Source: Paenibacillus sp. JNUCC-31
GTDB lineage: Bacteria; Bacillota; Bacilli; Paenibacillales; Paenibacillaceae
DNA length: 64,000 bases
NCBI RefSeq assembly: GCF_014844075.1
Contig: NZ_CP062165.1
Span: 372,001-436,000, forward strand
Direction: 5' to 3'
The notes beneath the pieces were generated by a model, which was not told the DNA's origin, did not search any database, and saw only the letters and a program-made list of their open reading frames with translations. The translations under genes were made by a program, and so were the position numbers. This document shows, one piece after another, positions 41,144 through 51,720 of this stretch; position 1 is the stretch's first letter, and each line of letters begins with the position of its first letter.

Positions 41144-43813
41144 TTAACCACCAGTTCCGGTTTGAGCATCTACCGGGGCATCAGTCTCTCCAGCATTACC
41201 ATTGTTCCCACTATCCGGTGTAACTACCTCACCCGGTGTTGATACGGAACCATCACCCGAATCCTCTCCTGTACCAGGATCTGTTGTTCCCTGTCCTGGC
41301 GGAGTGCTTCCGTCTCCCGGTTGACCATTACCTTGACCCGGTCCACCGTTGTTGCCGTTATTCCCATTACCGTTACCGGTATTGCCGTTACCATTGTTAC
41401 CATTCTCATTCCCATTGCCATTGCCATTGTTACCTTCAGAATTTCCATTGTCCGGCGAACCGTTGTCCGGATTTTCTGTTCCTGGCTGTCCTGTGTCCGG
41501 TCCTGTTCCTGGCTCCGTGCCCGGATCTGGCTGTTCCGGTTCCAATTCTTCCGCTTCAATCATCAGCGATATCGTATTGGAAGGATCCGTCTCCTGTCCT
41601 GAAGCCAGATCATAGGCCGTCACATAATACTCATATGTGAGACCAGGAAGAGCACTTAGATCCTGCGCACTGGTCGAACCAACCGCATCAATGAGGTGCG
41701 TGAACTGTCCTTCAGATGTTTCTTTTCTGTAAATCCGATACTGTGTCGATGAATCCCCTGTTGCAGACCAATTCAACGATACCGTTTGTGTAGATGGATC
41801 ATAAGCACCATTCAAACCACTCACTGAAAGCGTTGGTTTCTCTGGTTCTTTTTCCGGCGGAGGTGTCTGGGCTCCTGCTGGAGCTTTGAAGTCCTTCACA
41901 GGAACGCCTTTCAACGCATCCCCCATAACTTTGGCAAAGAACGCTGCTGACAGCTTACTGCTATTCTTGAGCATATGGGTTGCATCCGGATTGTCATAAC
42001 CCATCCATACTGCTGCAGTCCATTCTGGCGTGTATCCGACGAACCAAACATCACGGTTGGCACTGTTGCCGGAAATACCACTTTGAACGGTTCCCGTCTT
42101 ACCAGCGACCGGTCGATCCAGACGTGCTGAACGACCCGTACCGTCATTGACTACGTTTTGCAGCATCTGAGTCAGGGAATACGCATTTTGCTCACTCATC
42201 ACACGCGTTGTGTCTGATTTGTCATGTTTATAAGTCGTTTTCCCGGAACTATCCTTAATCTCCTTAATGGCATATGCCTTCTGGTACTCACCCAAATTGG
42301 CAAAAGCACTGTAGGCTTGCGCCATTTCCAGCGTATTTGTTCCTTTGCTAAGACCTCCCAGCGCAATCGCCAGGTTTTTGTCTTCATCTGTAAGCTGGAT
42401 ACCTACACTTTTTGCAAATTGAACACCTGTGTTCACACCAATTTTGTTTAACAGCCATACTGCCGGAATATTCTCCGATTTCGTAATGGCATCCGTCATG
42501 CTAATGGTTGAAGAATACCCATGCAAATTACCCGGACAGTAATTCCCAAAGCATTGCTTTTCATTACTGAGAGCTGAGTTTGCATTGTAATTCCCTGATT
42601 CAAGAGCCGGCGCATAAGACACAATCGGTTTAAATGCCGATCCAGGCTGTCTGCGGCTCTGTGTTACCCGGCTATAGCCCTTCGTTTGATAATCCCGTCC
42701 GCCCAGCAAAGCAACGAGACTGCCATTTTCATGGTTCATGATTACCATAGATCCTTGAACCTGTTGATCATCTTTGCTTGACTCAAACAGGCTATCATCC
42801 GAGAACGCGCTCTCCATCGCGGTTTGAGCTTGAGCATCCATCGTCGTGTAAATTTTGTATCCACCAATATTCAGATCATCTTCCGTTTTACCTGACACAC
42901 TTTCAGCTTCACGAAGAACATAATCGATAAAGGCTTGGTACTTTTGCTCTTTCTCAGGTGGTGTATATTTATAATCGACTGCTTTGGCTTTATCCATTTC
43001 CGCCTTGGTAATGTAGCCTTGTTCGTACATCAGCTGCAATACCACACCACGCCGTGCTTTGGAATCGTTAGGATTACTCAGCGGGTTGTAAGCAGATGGC
43101 CCTTTAGGCATGGCTGCCAGGGTTGCAATCTCCCACAATTCAAGCCGGTTCAAATCTTTTTCCCCAAAATAAAATTCAGATGCAGCCTTAATCCCATAAC
43201 GCTGATGACCGAAGAAAATCCGGTTCAAGTACATCGTAAGAATCTCGTCTTTTGTGTATTTGCGCTCCAATGCCATCGCAATGGAAACTTCCGTAGCTTT
43301 ACGGAAGAATGTCTTGTCACGAGACAAGAACATATTTTTTGCAAGCTGTTGGGTCAGCGTACTGCCGCCCTCCACCATGGAGCGGGCCATGACATCTTTT
43401 ACTGCCGCCCGTCCGATGGACCAGATATCCACACCCTGATGCTCGTAGAAACGTTTATCCTCTGTAGCAACAAAAGCTTCCTTGAGCAATTTCGGAATAG
43501 CGTCACTCTCTACCGGCTCCAGCTTTTTAATGGATAACTCACCCATTAGCTGTCCATTACGGTCATATACTTTTGAAGTTTCATTGATTGTTGTTTTGTC
43601 CAGATTGGCTTTGAGCAGTTTTTCACCACTCACCATAATAAATAAATATCCGCCAAGTGCACAGAATATGGCGATTGCCATGGTAAAAAACAATGTCCAT
43701 CCAACGCGTTTACCCGTAATTTTTTTCTTTTTAGAAGTCTTTGGCTTCGCTTTTTTGGTTGACTTGTTATTGCTGTTGCGATTGTTAGACCTCGACAACG
43801 GATCGTTTGGCAT
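41144..43813 (-). CDS. Class A penicillin-binding protein (PBP1-like)
   Basis: 889 aa from ATG 43813, with AGGAGG just upstream; an in-frame start 18 codons earlier is less likely. A short basic cytoplasmic tail is followed by a membrane segment and a GT51 glycosyltransferase (EDKRFYEHQGVDI, GGSTLTQQLAKN). The transpeptidase has active-site SAFKP, SEN and KTGT motifs. A fibronectin type III-like domain comes next, then ~110 residues very rich in Asn, Gly, Pro and Thr (GNGNGN repeats). It builds and crosslinks peptidoglycan outside the membrane. Confidence 0.93.
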   Translation of the reverse strand: MPNDPLSRSNNRNSNNKSTKKAKPKTSKKKKITGKRVGWTLFFTMAIAIFCALGGYLFIMVSGEKLLKANLDKTTINETSKVYDRNGQLMGELSIKKLEPVESDAIPKLLKEAFVATEDKRFYEHQGVDIWSIGRAAVKDVMARSMVEGGSTLTQQLAKNMFLSRDKTFFRKATEVSIAMALERKYTKDEILTMYLNRIFFGHQRYGIKAASEFYFGEKDLNRLELWEIATLAAMPKGPSAYNPLSNPNDSKARRGVVLQLMYEQGYITKAEMDKAKAVDYKYTPPEKEQKYQAFIDYVLREAESVSGKTEDDLNIGGYKIYTTMDAQAQTAMESAFSDDSLFESSKDDQQVQGSMVIMNHENGSLVALLGGRDYQTKGYSRVTQSRRQPGSAFKPIVSYAPALESGNYNANSALSNEKQCFGNYCPGNLHGYSSTISMTDAITKSENIPAVWLLNKIGVNTGVQFAKSVGIQLTDEDKNLAIALGGLSKGTNTLEMAQAYSAFANLGEYQKAYAIKEIKDSSGKTTYKHDKSDTTRVMSEQNAYSLTQMLQNVVNDGTGRSARLDRPVAGKTGTVQSGISGNSANRDVWFVGYTPEWTAAVWMGYDNPDATHMLKNSSKLSAAFFAKVMGDALKGVPVKDFKAPAGAQTPPPEKEPEKPTLSVSGLNGAYDPSTQTVSLNWSATGDSSTQYRIYRKETSEGQFTHLIDAVGSTSAQDLSALPGLTYEYYVTAYDLASGQETDPSNTISLMIEAEELEPEQPDPGTEPGTGPDTGQPGTENPDNGSPDNGNSEGNNGNGNGNENGNNGNGNTGNGNGNNGNNGGPGQGNGQPGDGSTPPGQGTTDPGTGEDSGDGSVSTPGEVVTPDSGNNGNAGETDAPVDAQTGTGG

Positions 43814-43981
43814 GTTACCTCCTGACTCCCTTTCGGATGCATAATTTCTATTCGTCTGTTGGCGCAAGCTGGTATTTGCTTATTTTGCCCGGAATGAAAA
43901 GAACAACCCTTATTAGGTTGCTCTGCTTCAATTCCTATACTTGTAGACGAAATGGTTGATAAAAAGGTTTCGACTTTTTTT

Positions 43982-44222
43982 AAGCTTCGCCGCTGTTATC
44001 TTGCTGCATCAGCGATACGCTGCGTTGCGGCGTGAACGTGGAGATGGCGTGCTTGTAGACCATTTGCTGGCGTCCGTCGCTGTCAATGACGATCGTAAAA
44101 TTGTCAAATGCCTTGATCGTTCCGCGGATTTGAAAGCCATTGGTCAGATAGACCGTAGCTGGAATGTTTTCTTTCCGCAGTTGGTTCAAGAACGTATCTT
44201 GGATGTTGATGGACTTGTTCAT
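43982..44222 (-). CDS. hfq: RNA chaperone Hfq
   Basis: 80 aa from ATG 44222, with GGGGG 8 nt upstream; an ATG 11 codons earlier would give an N-terminal extension unlike the family. Sm1 is [11 protein letters not shown]...[11 protein letters not shown] and Sm2 has YKHAISTF. Hfq binds small RNAs and mRNAs. The next gene upstream on this strand is miaA, as in Bacillus. Confidence 0.95.
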
Positions 44223-44752
44223 TAGCCGTACCCCCATTGGTTCATTTGAATTCATGTTTAAGTAATATTCAATATCGCTGAGTAGCTTTCGTGCTATTAT
44301 ATCATGAACAGTTTCATATAATCCACAAAAACCCCTTGCCTGCTATTTGCAGCTATGTGTGAGCTTCGCTTGCAACTAGAAGACTTATCCATTATACACT
44401 GCTTGTCAAAATTGCAAAAGAGGGACAAATTCTTACTTTCCCAAAGCTCTTCTTCTTTTCTTCTTGGTCTCTAACGGTTTTCCCTATTCCTTGATAACGG
44501 AATATTTTGCCGTTTTTATTCTATCCTTGAATCAGAATTTTCAAGTAGATATTGGTCTTGAACATTAAATAAATACCCAGATTAGGGCCATTAGACCCGC
44601 AATTGCGAAAGTAACTAATATTGTATACGACTCCAGTTATCCCCTCTCTTAATGACATCCTTTTCCTAAAAAAATAAAGAACCTCTACCTTTATTTCAAA
44701 AGATAGAGGCTCTAAAGTCCTAAATATTGGTTGCGAAAGGCAATTTCTATAT
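44223..44752. other. Intergenic stretch between hfq and miaA
   Basis: It carries a terminator for miaA (44671-44714: GAACCTCTACCTTT and AAAGATAGAGGCTC, then T-run on the minus strand). No gene is recognised in the remaining ~450 nt; an hfq promoter probably lies here. Confidence 0.6.
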
Positions 44753-45703
44753 TCAGCCAAACTTGCGTGTAATCATCTCACATACCTGAGTATAATTTCC
44801 ATTAAAATCTGTGGTATCCGTCATATCCACCCATTCAATGTCCTTCATATGACGGAACCAGGACAATTGCCGCTTGGCAAAACGGCGTGTATCCCTTTTT
44901 AGCCACTCTACCGCAGCCTCCCAGCTTACTTCACCCTGAATATAAGCCGCAATTTCCTTATAGCCGAGTCCCTGCATGGAGATATGCCCCCTCGCTACCC
45001 CGCGCTCCAGTAAAGACTTGACCTCATCTACCAGACCCTGCTCGATCATCAGATCAATTCGCTCTTCCACTCGGGCATACAGCTTCTGACGATCCATCGT
45101 CAAACCCACAATAAGCAGGTCATACGGAGACTCCTTTTTTTGGGAAGCAAGCTGCTCGGACCACTTCTCACCTGTGAGGTGGTAGATTTCCAGTGCTCGA
45201 ACAATTCGGCGCTGGTCATTCGGATGCAGTCGTTCTGCACTAACCGGATCAATGACCCTCAGCTTATCATGTAACGCCTGCGGGCCATGTTGCTCTGCAT
45301 AACGGAACTGTTCATTTCGAAACGCTTCATCCGAGCCGCTGTCCGAGAATTGAAAGCCGTAACATACCGATTCAACATACAGACCGGTGCCACCAACAAT
45401 AAAAGGCAATTTGCCGCGCTCATGGATTTCCTCAATCAGACGTGTGCAGCTCTCCTGAAACTCAGCTACAGAATAGGGGTATTCCGGTTCATGGATGTCA
45501 ATGAGGTGATGGGGTACACCCTTCATTTCATCACGAGTAATTTTGGCCGTTCCAATATCCATTTCGCGATATACTTGCATCGAATCCCCCGAAATAATTT
45601 CACAATTGAAGGCTTGTGCAAGCTCAATACTCATTCTCGTTTTGCCTACAGCTGTCGGTCCGACCAGCACAAGCAGCTTCGGTTTAACTTCCACTTTCAA
45701 CAT
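44753..45703 (-). CDS. miaA: tRNA dimethylallyltransferase
   Basis: 316 aa. The P-loop is GPTAVGKTRMS, followed by SGDSMQVYREMDIGTAK, PFIVGGTGLYV, the swinging-domain region and RRFAKRQLSWFRH. The enzyme adds a dimethylallyl group to A37 of tRNAs that read UNN codons. Its start overlaps the methyltransferase gene by 20 nt. Confidence 0.95.
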   Translation of the reverse strand: MLKVEVKPKLLVLVGPTAVGKTRMSIELAQAFNCEIISGDSMQVYREMDIGTAKITRDEMKGVPHHLIDIHEPEYPYSVAEFQESCTRLIEEIHERGKLPFIVGGTGLYVESVCYGFQFSDSGSDEAFRNEQFRYAEQHGPQALHDKLRVIDPVSAERLHPNDQRRIVRALEIYHLTGEKWSEQLASQKKESPYDLLIVGLTMDRQKLYARVEERIDLMIEQGLVDEVKSLLERGVARGHISMQGLGYKEIAAYIQGEVSWEAAVEWLKRDTRRFAKRQLSWFRHMKDIEWVDMTDTTDFNGNYTQVCEMITRKFG

Positions 45704-46469
45704 TAATCACTCCGTACAGTGTTTTTGCATTGCCCCGGTCGTGCACCTCAAAGCCGAGTCTCGTAAACTCCGTGCTGCCGCGCTTCTCTTTCATAACTAC
45801 CCGCTTGCGGGCAACCCGTTTCGCTTCAATAATACTCTGTTCATCCAGTGCGCTTGGATTCGCATAATCCCGCAAAGGCTGGATGGCACTTGAATCGAGC
45901 ATCGGTTCACGGAACATCGGGTCAAAATAGACCGTATCACAGCTTCGATCGGGCATGGAACGCAGCAAATCAAGATGATTTGCGTGACGCAGCTCAATGC
46001 GCCGGAAAGCTTCGTTTACCGCAGGCTTAATGCTTTCATATTGAGACATGCCTTCTACTAATAGTGTGTACAGCGGGAGGGAGCTCTCACATGCGATGAC
46101 CCGACCACTTTCGCCCACCGCCACCGAAAAGACCAACGCATCGGTGCCGAGTCCGGCAGTACAATCGATAATGGTATCTCCTTCAAGCACAGCTCCCGCT
46201 TCCAGCATTGGGTCTGCCTCTCCCCTTAACACACGTTTGGCGCGTACAAATCCCATGCTGGGGTGAAACTCAAGCAGCGGTGAATCCGGACGAAACAAAC
46301 GAACTTTACCCTGAAGCACAACAACAACCTCATCTATCCCATAATGTGCAATCAGTGTAGGTAAAGACATTTTTTTGCGTGGTATATAGGTGCCTCCCGT
46401 TGTTTCCGCAAGGTTTCGCGCACGTTCCACAAGGTGGCCTGCTTCCTTTTCACCGGTTGTAATATACAT
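45684..46469 (-). CDS. RsmJ-like SAM-dependent methyltransferase
   Basis: 261 aa. The SAM-binding motif is IIDCTAGLGTDALVFSVAVG, and motif IV is DTVYFDPMF. The layout resembles RsmJ/DUF548 (16S rRNA methyltransferase). The target is inferred. It lies between mutL and miaA, an arrangement seen in related Firmicutes, and overlaps miaA by 20 nt. Confidence 0.8.
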   Translation of the reverse strand: MYITTGEKEAGHLVERARNLAETTGGTYIPRKKMSLPTLIAHYGIDEVVVVLQGKVRLFRPDSPLLEFHPSMGFVRAKRVLRGEADPMLEAGAVLEGDTIIDCTAGLGTDALVFSVAVGESGRVIACESSLPLYTLLVEGMSQYESIKPAVNEAFRRIELRHANHLDLLRSMPDRSCDTVYFDPMFREPMLDSSAIQPLRDYANPSALDEQSIIEAKRVARKRVVMKEKRGSTEFTRLGFEVHDRGNAKTLYGVINVESGS

Positions 46470-46486
46470 AACTTCCTCCTAAATAG

Positions 46487-48697
46487 CTACATGACCCGTT
46501 TGAACAATTTCTCCAGATCATAGGTTGAAAATGAAACCACAATTGGTCTCCCGTGTGGACAAGTATATGGTTGACGGCATGAACCAAGACGCTGAATCAG
46601 CACTTCCGCCTCCTGATCCGTCAGTTTCTGATTGGCTTTGATGGAAGCCTTGCAAGAGCACATAATGGATGCCGCTTCTCGCATCTTGGCAACATCAATA
46701 CTACGTTCGCTCAGAACCCATTCTGCCATCTCCTCAATAATGTCTTTCTCATCCCCTTTTGGGAACCAGAACGGATGGGAACGCACCCTGAAGGTCTGCC
46801 CGCCGAAATGCTCCAAGTACACACCTGCCTGCTCGAACCAAGCCAGTCTGGTTTTAAGCTTTTCGGTCTCGGAAGGAGTGAACTCCAGCGTAATGGGCAG
46901 TAACAGTTCCTGTGACGCCTGAGCCGGACTGCCAAACTGCTCGTAGTAATACTCATAATTCACCCGTTCATGCGCGGCATGCTGATCGATCAGATATAGA
47001 CCATCTTGATTTTGTGCAATCAAATACGTTCCATGGTGCTGCCCAATCAGACTTAGTTCGGGAAACGCAGGCATGGAAACATCCGATTTAACGGCAGATG
47101 CCAGCCTAATTGGGTCCGGTAAACGTGGAGCCTTCCAGCTTCGCTCTCCTTTTGTACCTGCCGCAGATGGGTTATAAGATGAACGTCCTTCTCTAACCGG
47201 AGAATCCACCGAATTGGAACGATAGTCAGGAGCCGGAGGCTGCGAAGCAGATGGTCTACTATCCACAGTTGAAGGTATGGCATCCTGCGAAACACCATCT
47301 GTAGCAGCACCGTTACTTCCACTCCCAGCTGAAGCTGGATCGCTATGGGAACTTTCGTTATCACTATAATTATACTTCAGAACATTAGATCCTGAGTCTC
47401 CGCTCAACACCCCGAATGGACTGTAGGTTGGCGGAAGCTCGGGTGGAGGCTCGGGCAAAGGCAGCGTCTGACCCTCCATGTTCCCATCAGTACCTGACTG
47501 CACATCAGCCGGAGCATCCAAATCCAGATCATCATCCTCCGGGTTCATGTTACCGGGTTCAGCACGTTTCCCTAAAGGACCCGATTGCCCATAACCTGCG
47601 GATTCAGCTTCGTCCTTTAGCGGCCCTCTTGGGAAAAGAAATTGTTCCTGAATAAAGGAGCTATTATCTCCACGTCTGATCTGCTGCTTGGTTACCTGTG
47701 GAATGAGTACTTCCTTCCGTAATATTCCACGCAGTGTTGTTTCTATAAACTCGTACAGCTCCGCTTCCTTGCTGAAACGAACCTCCAGCTTCGCCGGATG
47801 CACATTCACATCGACCAGGGATGGGTGCATCTCCAATTGCACTACGACAAGTGGAAACCGATTAATAGGCAGCAAGGTATGATACGCCTTCAGAATAGCC
47901 TGGTTGAGCCCATAATTCCGAATATATCGTCCGTTTAGAATGGTTGACATGCCGCCACGATTAGCACGAGTCCATTCCGGCAGACTGATTAGCCCGCTCA
48001 CACGATAGTCCAGACTTTCTCCCTGAATGGGGAGCATGGCTTTGGCAGCACTTGTACCATAGATCGCTGCAACCACTTGCAGCAGATCCCCGTTGCCCAG
48101 TGTCTGAAGCAGCGTATTTTCATTATGACGCAGCGTGAACGAGATGTTAGGATGGGACATGGCCATGCGATAGAGAACATCCGAGATATGTCCCAGCTCG
48201 GTCTGGATCGTTTTCATATATTTAAGCCTGGCTGGTGTATTGAAAAATAGCTCTTTCACCTCAAAATCCGTGCCTTGGGGTGAGGTTGCATCCTCATGTG
48301 AGAGAAGTTTGCCTCCCTCAATCACGATTCGGCGCCCTCGCCCGTCATTGCCGCTGGCCGATAACACTTCCACCTTGGAGACAGCGGCGATACTCGCCAA
48401 GGCTTCTCCCCGGAATCCAAGACTTGTGATCTGAAACAGATCGCGACCATGGGCTATTTTACTGGTTGCATGACGATAGAAGGCCTTTTCCATATCCTCA
48501 GGTTCGATACCGGAACCATTGTCTTTAACCCGAATACGAAGCAGCCCGCCCTCTTCCACCGTAACATCAATCTTGGAGGCGCCTGCATCCACCGAGTTTT
48601 CGAGCAACTCCTTAACGACTGAAGCAGGTCGTTCAACCACCTCACCTGCCGCAATCTGGTTGGCAATATGTTCATCAAGCACATGAATTTTCGCCAC
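46487..48697 (-). CDS. mutL: DNA mismatch repair endonuclease MutL
   Basis: 736 aa, starting at GTG 48697. The GHKL ATPase motifs are ELLENSVDAG, DNGSG and GFRGEAL. The C-terminal endonuclease site DQHAAHER(V) is at about residue 580, with the further metal-binding Cys-Pro-His-Gly motif near the end. A long disordered linker (about residues 345-540) joins the halves. It nicks the daughter strand in mismatch repair. It is 21 nt downstream of mutS. Confidence 0.95.
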   Translation of the reverse strand: MAKIHVLDEHIANQIAAGEVVERPASVVKELLENSVDAGASKIDVTVEEGGLLRIRVKDNGSGIEPEDMEKAFYRHATSKIAHGRDLFQITSLGFRGEALASIAAVSKVEVLSASGNDGRGRRIVIEGGKLLSHEDATSPQGTDFEVKELFFNTPARLKYMKTIQTELGHISDVLYRMAMSHPNISFTLRHNENTLLQTLGNGDLLQVVAAIYGTSAAKAMLPIQGESLDYRVSGLISLPEWTRANRGGMSTILNGRYIRNYGLNQAILKAYHTLLPINRFPLVVVQLEMHPSLVDVNVHPAKLEVRFSKEAELYEFIETTLRGILRKEVLIPQVTKQQIRRGDNSSFIQEQFLFPRGPLKDEAESAGYGQSGPLGKRAEPGNMNPEDDDLDLDAPADVQSGTDGNMEGQTLPLPEPPPELPPTYSPFGVLSGDSGSNVLKYNYSDNESSHSDPASAGSGSNGAATDGVSQDAIPSTVDSRPSASQPPAPDYRSNSVDSPVREGRSSYNPSAAGTKGERSWKAPRLPDPIRLASAVKSDVSMPAFPELSLIGQHHGTYLIAQNQDGLYLIDQHAAHERVNYEYYYEQFGSPAQASQELLLPITLEFTPSETEKLKTRLAWFEQAGVYLEHFGGQTFRVRSHPFWFPKGDEKDIIEEMAEWVLSERSIDVAKMREAASIMCSCKASIKANQKLTDQEAEVLIQRLGSCRQPYTCPHGRPIVVSFSTYDLEKLFKRVM

Positions 48698-48718
48698 AGG
48701 TTTTCCCCTCCCCTATAC

Positions 48719-51520
48719 TCAGGATAATTGCTGTGCCTTCAATTTAAGATCATTCAATATCTGCATCGCCTGAAGCGGCGTCATGTTCATCACATCAATA
48801 TCTTTCATATTGCGAATAAACTCCCGGGCAGGCTTGTCAACTGCAACTACATCCGATTTCGGAGCTATACTAGGCTCGTCATCACCAAAGATGGACAGTT
48901 GAACCACATCTGCATGTTTGGAGCCTGTCTGCTTCTTGCTGGCTGGTTTATGGGCTTGTTGCTGGTCTGATGAATCCTCAATTAAAACAGCGAAGTCAAC
49001 CTTCTCCTCAGTCTCATGTTCCCGTATTAATGAGGAATGGTCTGTAGACTGAAACTCCACGCCATGAACTTGTTCATCCAGTTGTCGCTTGTCATTCCCG
49101 GCAAATTCACCTCCAACGGCAACTTGAGCTGCGGCATGCTCAAAACCATGCAGCAATCCATTTGCCCGCTCGATGATGCTATCCGGCAGACCTGCAAGTC
49201 GTGCACAATAAATTCCGTAACTGCTGCTGGCAGCCCCGGCAATCAATTTGCGGAGGAAATTAACCTTGTCCCCGCTCTCCTGAACGGCCATGGAGTAGTT
49301 CGCCAGCTTGTCCAGACTTTCCTCCAGATGAGCAAGCTCGTGGAAGTGTGTGGATACAAGCGCTTTACAGCCAATGATATCATGCACATATTCAATCACA
49401 GACTGCGCAATCGCCATGCCTTCACTGGTGGACGTCCCCCGTCCCAATTCGTCGATAATAATCAGACTGCGCGGTGTTGCCTTATCTGTCATGACCTGAA
49501 TGTCGGCCATCTCGACCATAAACGTACTCTGTCCGCCGATGAGATCGTCTGCCGCACCAATCCGTGTGAAAATGCGATCCATGATCGGTACCTCAGCTTG
49601 TCCAGCTGGCACGAAACAGCCGATCTGCGCCAGAATCGAAATCAGCGCCACTTGCCTCATATAGGTACTTTTCCCGGCCATATTCGGACCGGTAATCAGC
49701 AGAATTCGAGCCTCTTCCTTGCGCATGGCTGTATTATTGGCAATAAAAGCTCCGTCTCGCATCACGGCTTCAACCACCGGATGACGACCTTGTTCCACAA
49801 CCAGATTGTAACCATCGGTTAATGTAGGCCGTACGAAATTACGTTCCGCACTGATAACGGCAAACGATTGATATACATCAATCTCCGCGACCAGTTCAGC
49901 CAACTTCTGCAGCCTGGCGATCTCCTGATTAAGCCGTTCCCGCAATTCCGCGAACAAGCCGTATTCAATATCAACCATTTTGTCCTGAGCTTCAAGAATC
50001 AGTGTCTCTTTCTCTTTCAGCTCTGGCGTAATATAACGCTCCGCATTGGCAAGTGTTTGCTTCCGCTCATAACGCCCTTCCGGCAGAGAAGCCAGGTTCG
50101 ACTTGGTAATTTCGATATAGTACCCAAATACTTTGTTGTAACCGATTTTCAACGAGCGGATACCAGTCGCTTCACGCTCTCTGGCTTCCAGTTCTGCAAT
50201 CCACTGTTTGCCATTCACCGAAGCTTCCCGGAGTTCATCCAGCCGCTCATGATATCCTTCACGGATCAAGCCTCCATCTCTCACGGACACTGGCGGCTCA
50301 TCAACGATAGCCTCACCGATTGCATCACGCAGATCACTACAATCATCCATAATGCCAGCAATATGCTGTAACGTCGTGGATGGAGAATCTGCACAATACT
50401 GACGGAGCCCCGGAATTTTGTCCAATGACATCTTCAGCGCATTCAGATCCCTACCATTGGCGTTACCAAAGGCAATGCGGCCCACCAGGCGTTCCAGATC
50501 GTAGATGTCTTTGAGTTCTGCACGCAGATCCTCCCGCAATATAAACTGGTTATACAGCGTATCTACCGCTTCCAGCCGCTCATTGATTTTGCCTTTTTGC
50601 AGCAAAGGTTTATCGACCCAACGTCGCAGCATCCGGGCACCCATGGACGTCTCTGTCCGGTCCAACAACCACAGTAACGAACCTTTTTTGGAACGTTCAC
50701 GGACAGTTTCCACTAGTTCCAGGTTGCGCCGAGTAAACGGGTCGAGAATCATAAAATGATCCGGCTCGTACGTTGAAACCTGTGTCAGCTGTCCAAGGGA
50801 GCGTTTCTGTGTCTCACTTAAATAGGAGAAGAGGCGTGCAATGCAAGCTTGACGCTCAGGCTCCAGACGTGCCCATACCGCTTCGCCGAATTGCTGCCGC
50901 ACTAGATCTTCCTTACTCTTTGTCCACGGCGTATAGACCACAGGACGGCCGATTGGAGATGCCTGGGTAGCAACTGTATCCAGTAACGCCGCATCCCCCA
51001 CCAGTTCCGAGGGTTCATAGATCCCGATCTCATCCTTTAGCCACTCCTGGGAGTATGGGACAGAGGTCACGTAGAGCTCCCCGGTAGACAAGTCACAGGC
51101 AGCTAGTGCAAGTGTGTTCTGGTTCCCCGTCAGGCAAACCATATAATTGTTGGACTTGTCCCCCAATGTCTTGCCTTCCATAACTGTTCCGGGCGTGATG
51201 ACTCGTACAATTTCGCGTCGTACCATGCCTTTGGTTACGGTTGGATCTTCCATTTGTTCACAAATGGCTACCTTGTATCCTTTTTCAATCAAGCGCTGTA
51301 TGTAATTGTCAGCCGAATGATAAGGCACGCCACACATCGGGATCTTATCTTCTCCCCCGCCTGCGCGTGCTGTTAATGTAATTTCAAGCTCACGGGCCGC
51401 ATTGACCGCATCCTCAAAGAACATTTCATAGAAATCACCTAATCTAAAAAAAAGAAAAGCGTCCTGCGCTTCGGCCTTCACTTGCAAATATTGTTGAATC
51501 ATTGGCGTATACTGAGCCAT
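48719..51520 (-). CDS. mutS: DNA mismatch recognition protein MutS
   Basis: 933 aa. The mismatch-recognition motif DFYEMF is near residue 28, the Walker A is GPNMAGKST, Walker B LIIIDELGRGTST, and a charged C-terminal tail ends with a beta-clamp-like and dimerisation region. Length is a little above average owing to a linker around residues 780-880. It is the first gene of the mutSL unit. Confidence 0.96.
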   Translation of the reverse strand: MAQYTPMIQQYLQVKAEAQDAFLFFRLGDFYEMFFEDAVNAARELEITLTARAGGGEDKIPMCGVPYHSADNYIQRLIEKGYKVAICEQMEDPTVTKGMVRREIVRVITPGTVMEGKTLGDKSNNYMVCLTGNQNTLALAACDLSTGELYVTSVPYSQEWLKDEIGIYEPSELVGDAALLDTVATQASPIGRPVVYTPWTKSKEDLVRQQFGEAVWARLEPERQACIARLFSYLSETQKRSLGQLTQVSTYEPDHFMILDPFTRRNLELVETVRERSKKGSLLWLLDRTETSMGARMLRRWVDKPLLQKGKINERLEAVDTLYNQFILREDLRAELKDIYDLERLVGRIAFGNANGRDLNALKMSLDKIPGLRQYCADSPSTTLQHIAGIMDDCSDLRDAIGEAIVDEPPVSVRDGGLIREGYHERLDELREASVNGKQWIAELEAREREATGIRSLKIGYNKVFGYYIEITKSNLASLPEGRYERKQTLANAERYITPELKEKETLILEAQDKMVDIEYGLFAELRERLNQEIARLQKLAELVAEIDVYQSFAVISAERNFVRPTLTDGYNLVVEQGRHPVVEAVMRDGAFIANNTAMRKEEARILLITGPNMAGKSTYMRQVALISILAQIGCFVPAGQAEVPIMDRIFTRIGAADDLIGGQSTFMVEMADIQVMTDKATPRSLIIIDELGRGTSTSEGMAIAQSVIEYVHDIIGCKALVSTHFHELAHLEESLDKLANYSMAVQESGDKVNFLRKLIAGAASSSYGIYCARLAGLPDSIIERANGLLHGFEHAAAQVAVGGEFAGNDKRQLDEQVHGVEFQSTDHSSLIREHETEEKVDFAVLIEDSSDQQQAHKPASKKQTGSKHADVVQLSIFGDDEPSIAPKSDVVAVDKPAREFIRNMKDIDVMNMTPLQAMQILNDLKLKAQQLS

Positions 51521-51569
51521 GAGTATCCTCCATCCGCTCCTATGATGTCAGGAAGAGGCGCTGACCCGG

Positions 51570-51605
51570 AAGGAGCAATAAGGCGGTCAGGCACTTTATT
51601 TGTGC
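51570..51605 (-). promoter_or_regulatory. Hairpin in the mutS leader
   Basis: AGGCGGTCAGGCAC-TTTATTT-GTGCCTCCGCCT forms a stable stem in the leader of mutS, about 90 nt ahead of its start. There is no U-run, so it is not a simple terminator. A TATAAT box lies further upstream near 51690 on the minus strand. Confidence 0.45.
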
Positions 51606-51720
51606 CTCCGCCTCATGTTTCGGCCATCCGCCGCTTCCCTCACAGGTTGCTGTTCCATTTCTCCCATAACGATAATCAAAATTGTCTTAATTCTCATTAT
51701 ACCAAAAAAGTGCCCACTCT

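Noticed and set aside
41230..41460. Repeats in the PBP tail coding region as a CRISPR array or tandem repeat element
   Set aside because: They are codon-level repeats of Asn/Gly in a continuous reading frame, without regular repeat-spacer spacing.
49037..49822. A 261-codon plus-strand ORF inside mutS
   Set aside because: It lies wholly antisense to mutS; translation shows no domain and the composition follows the mutS strand.
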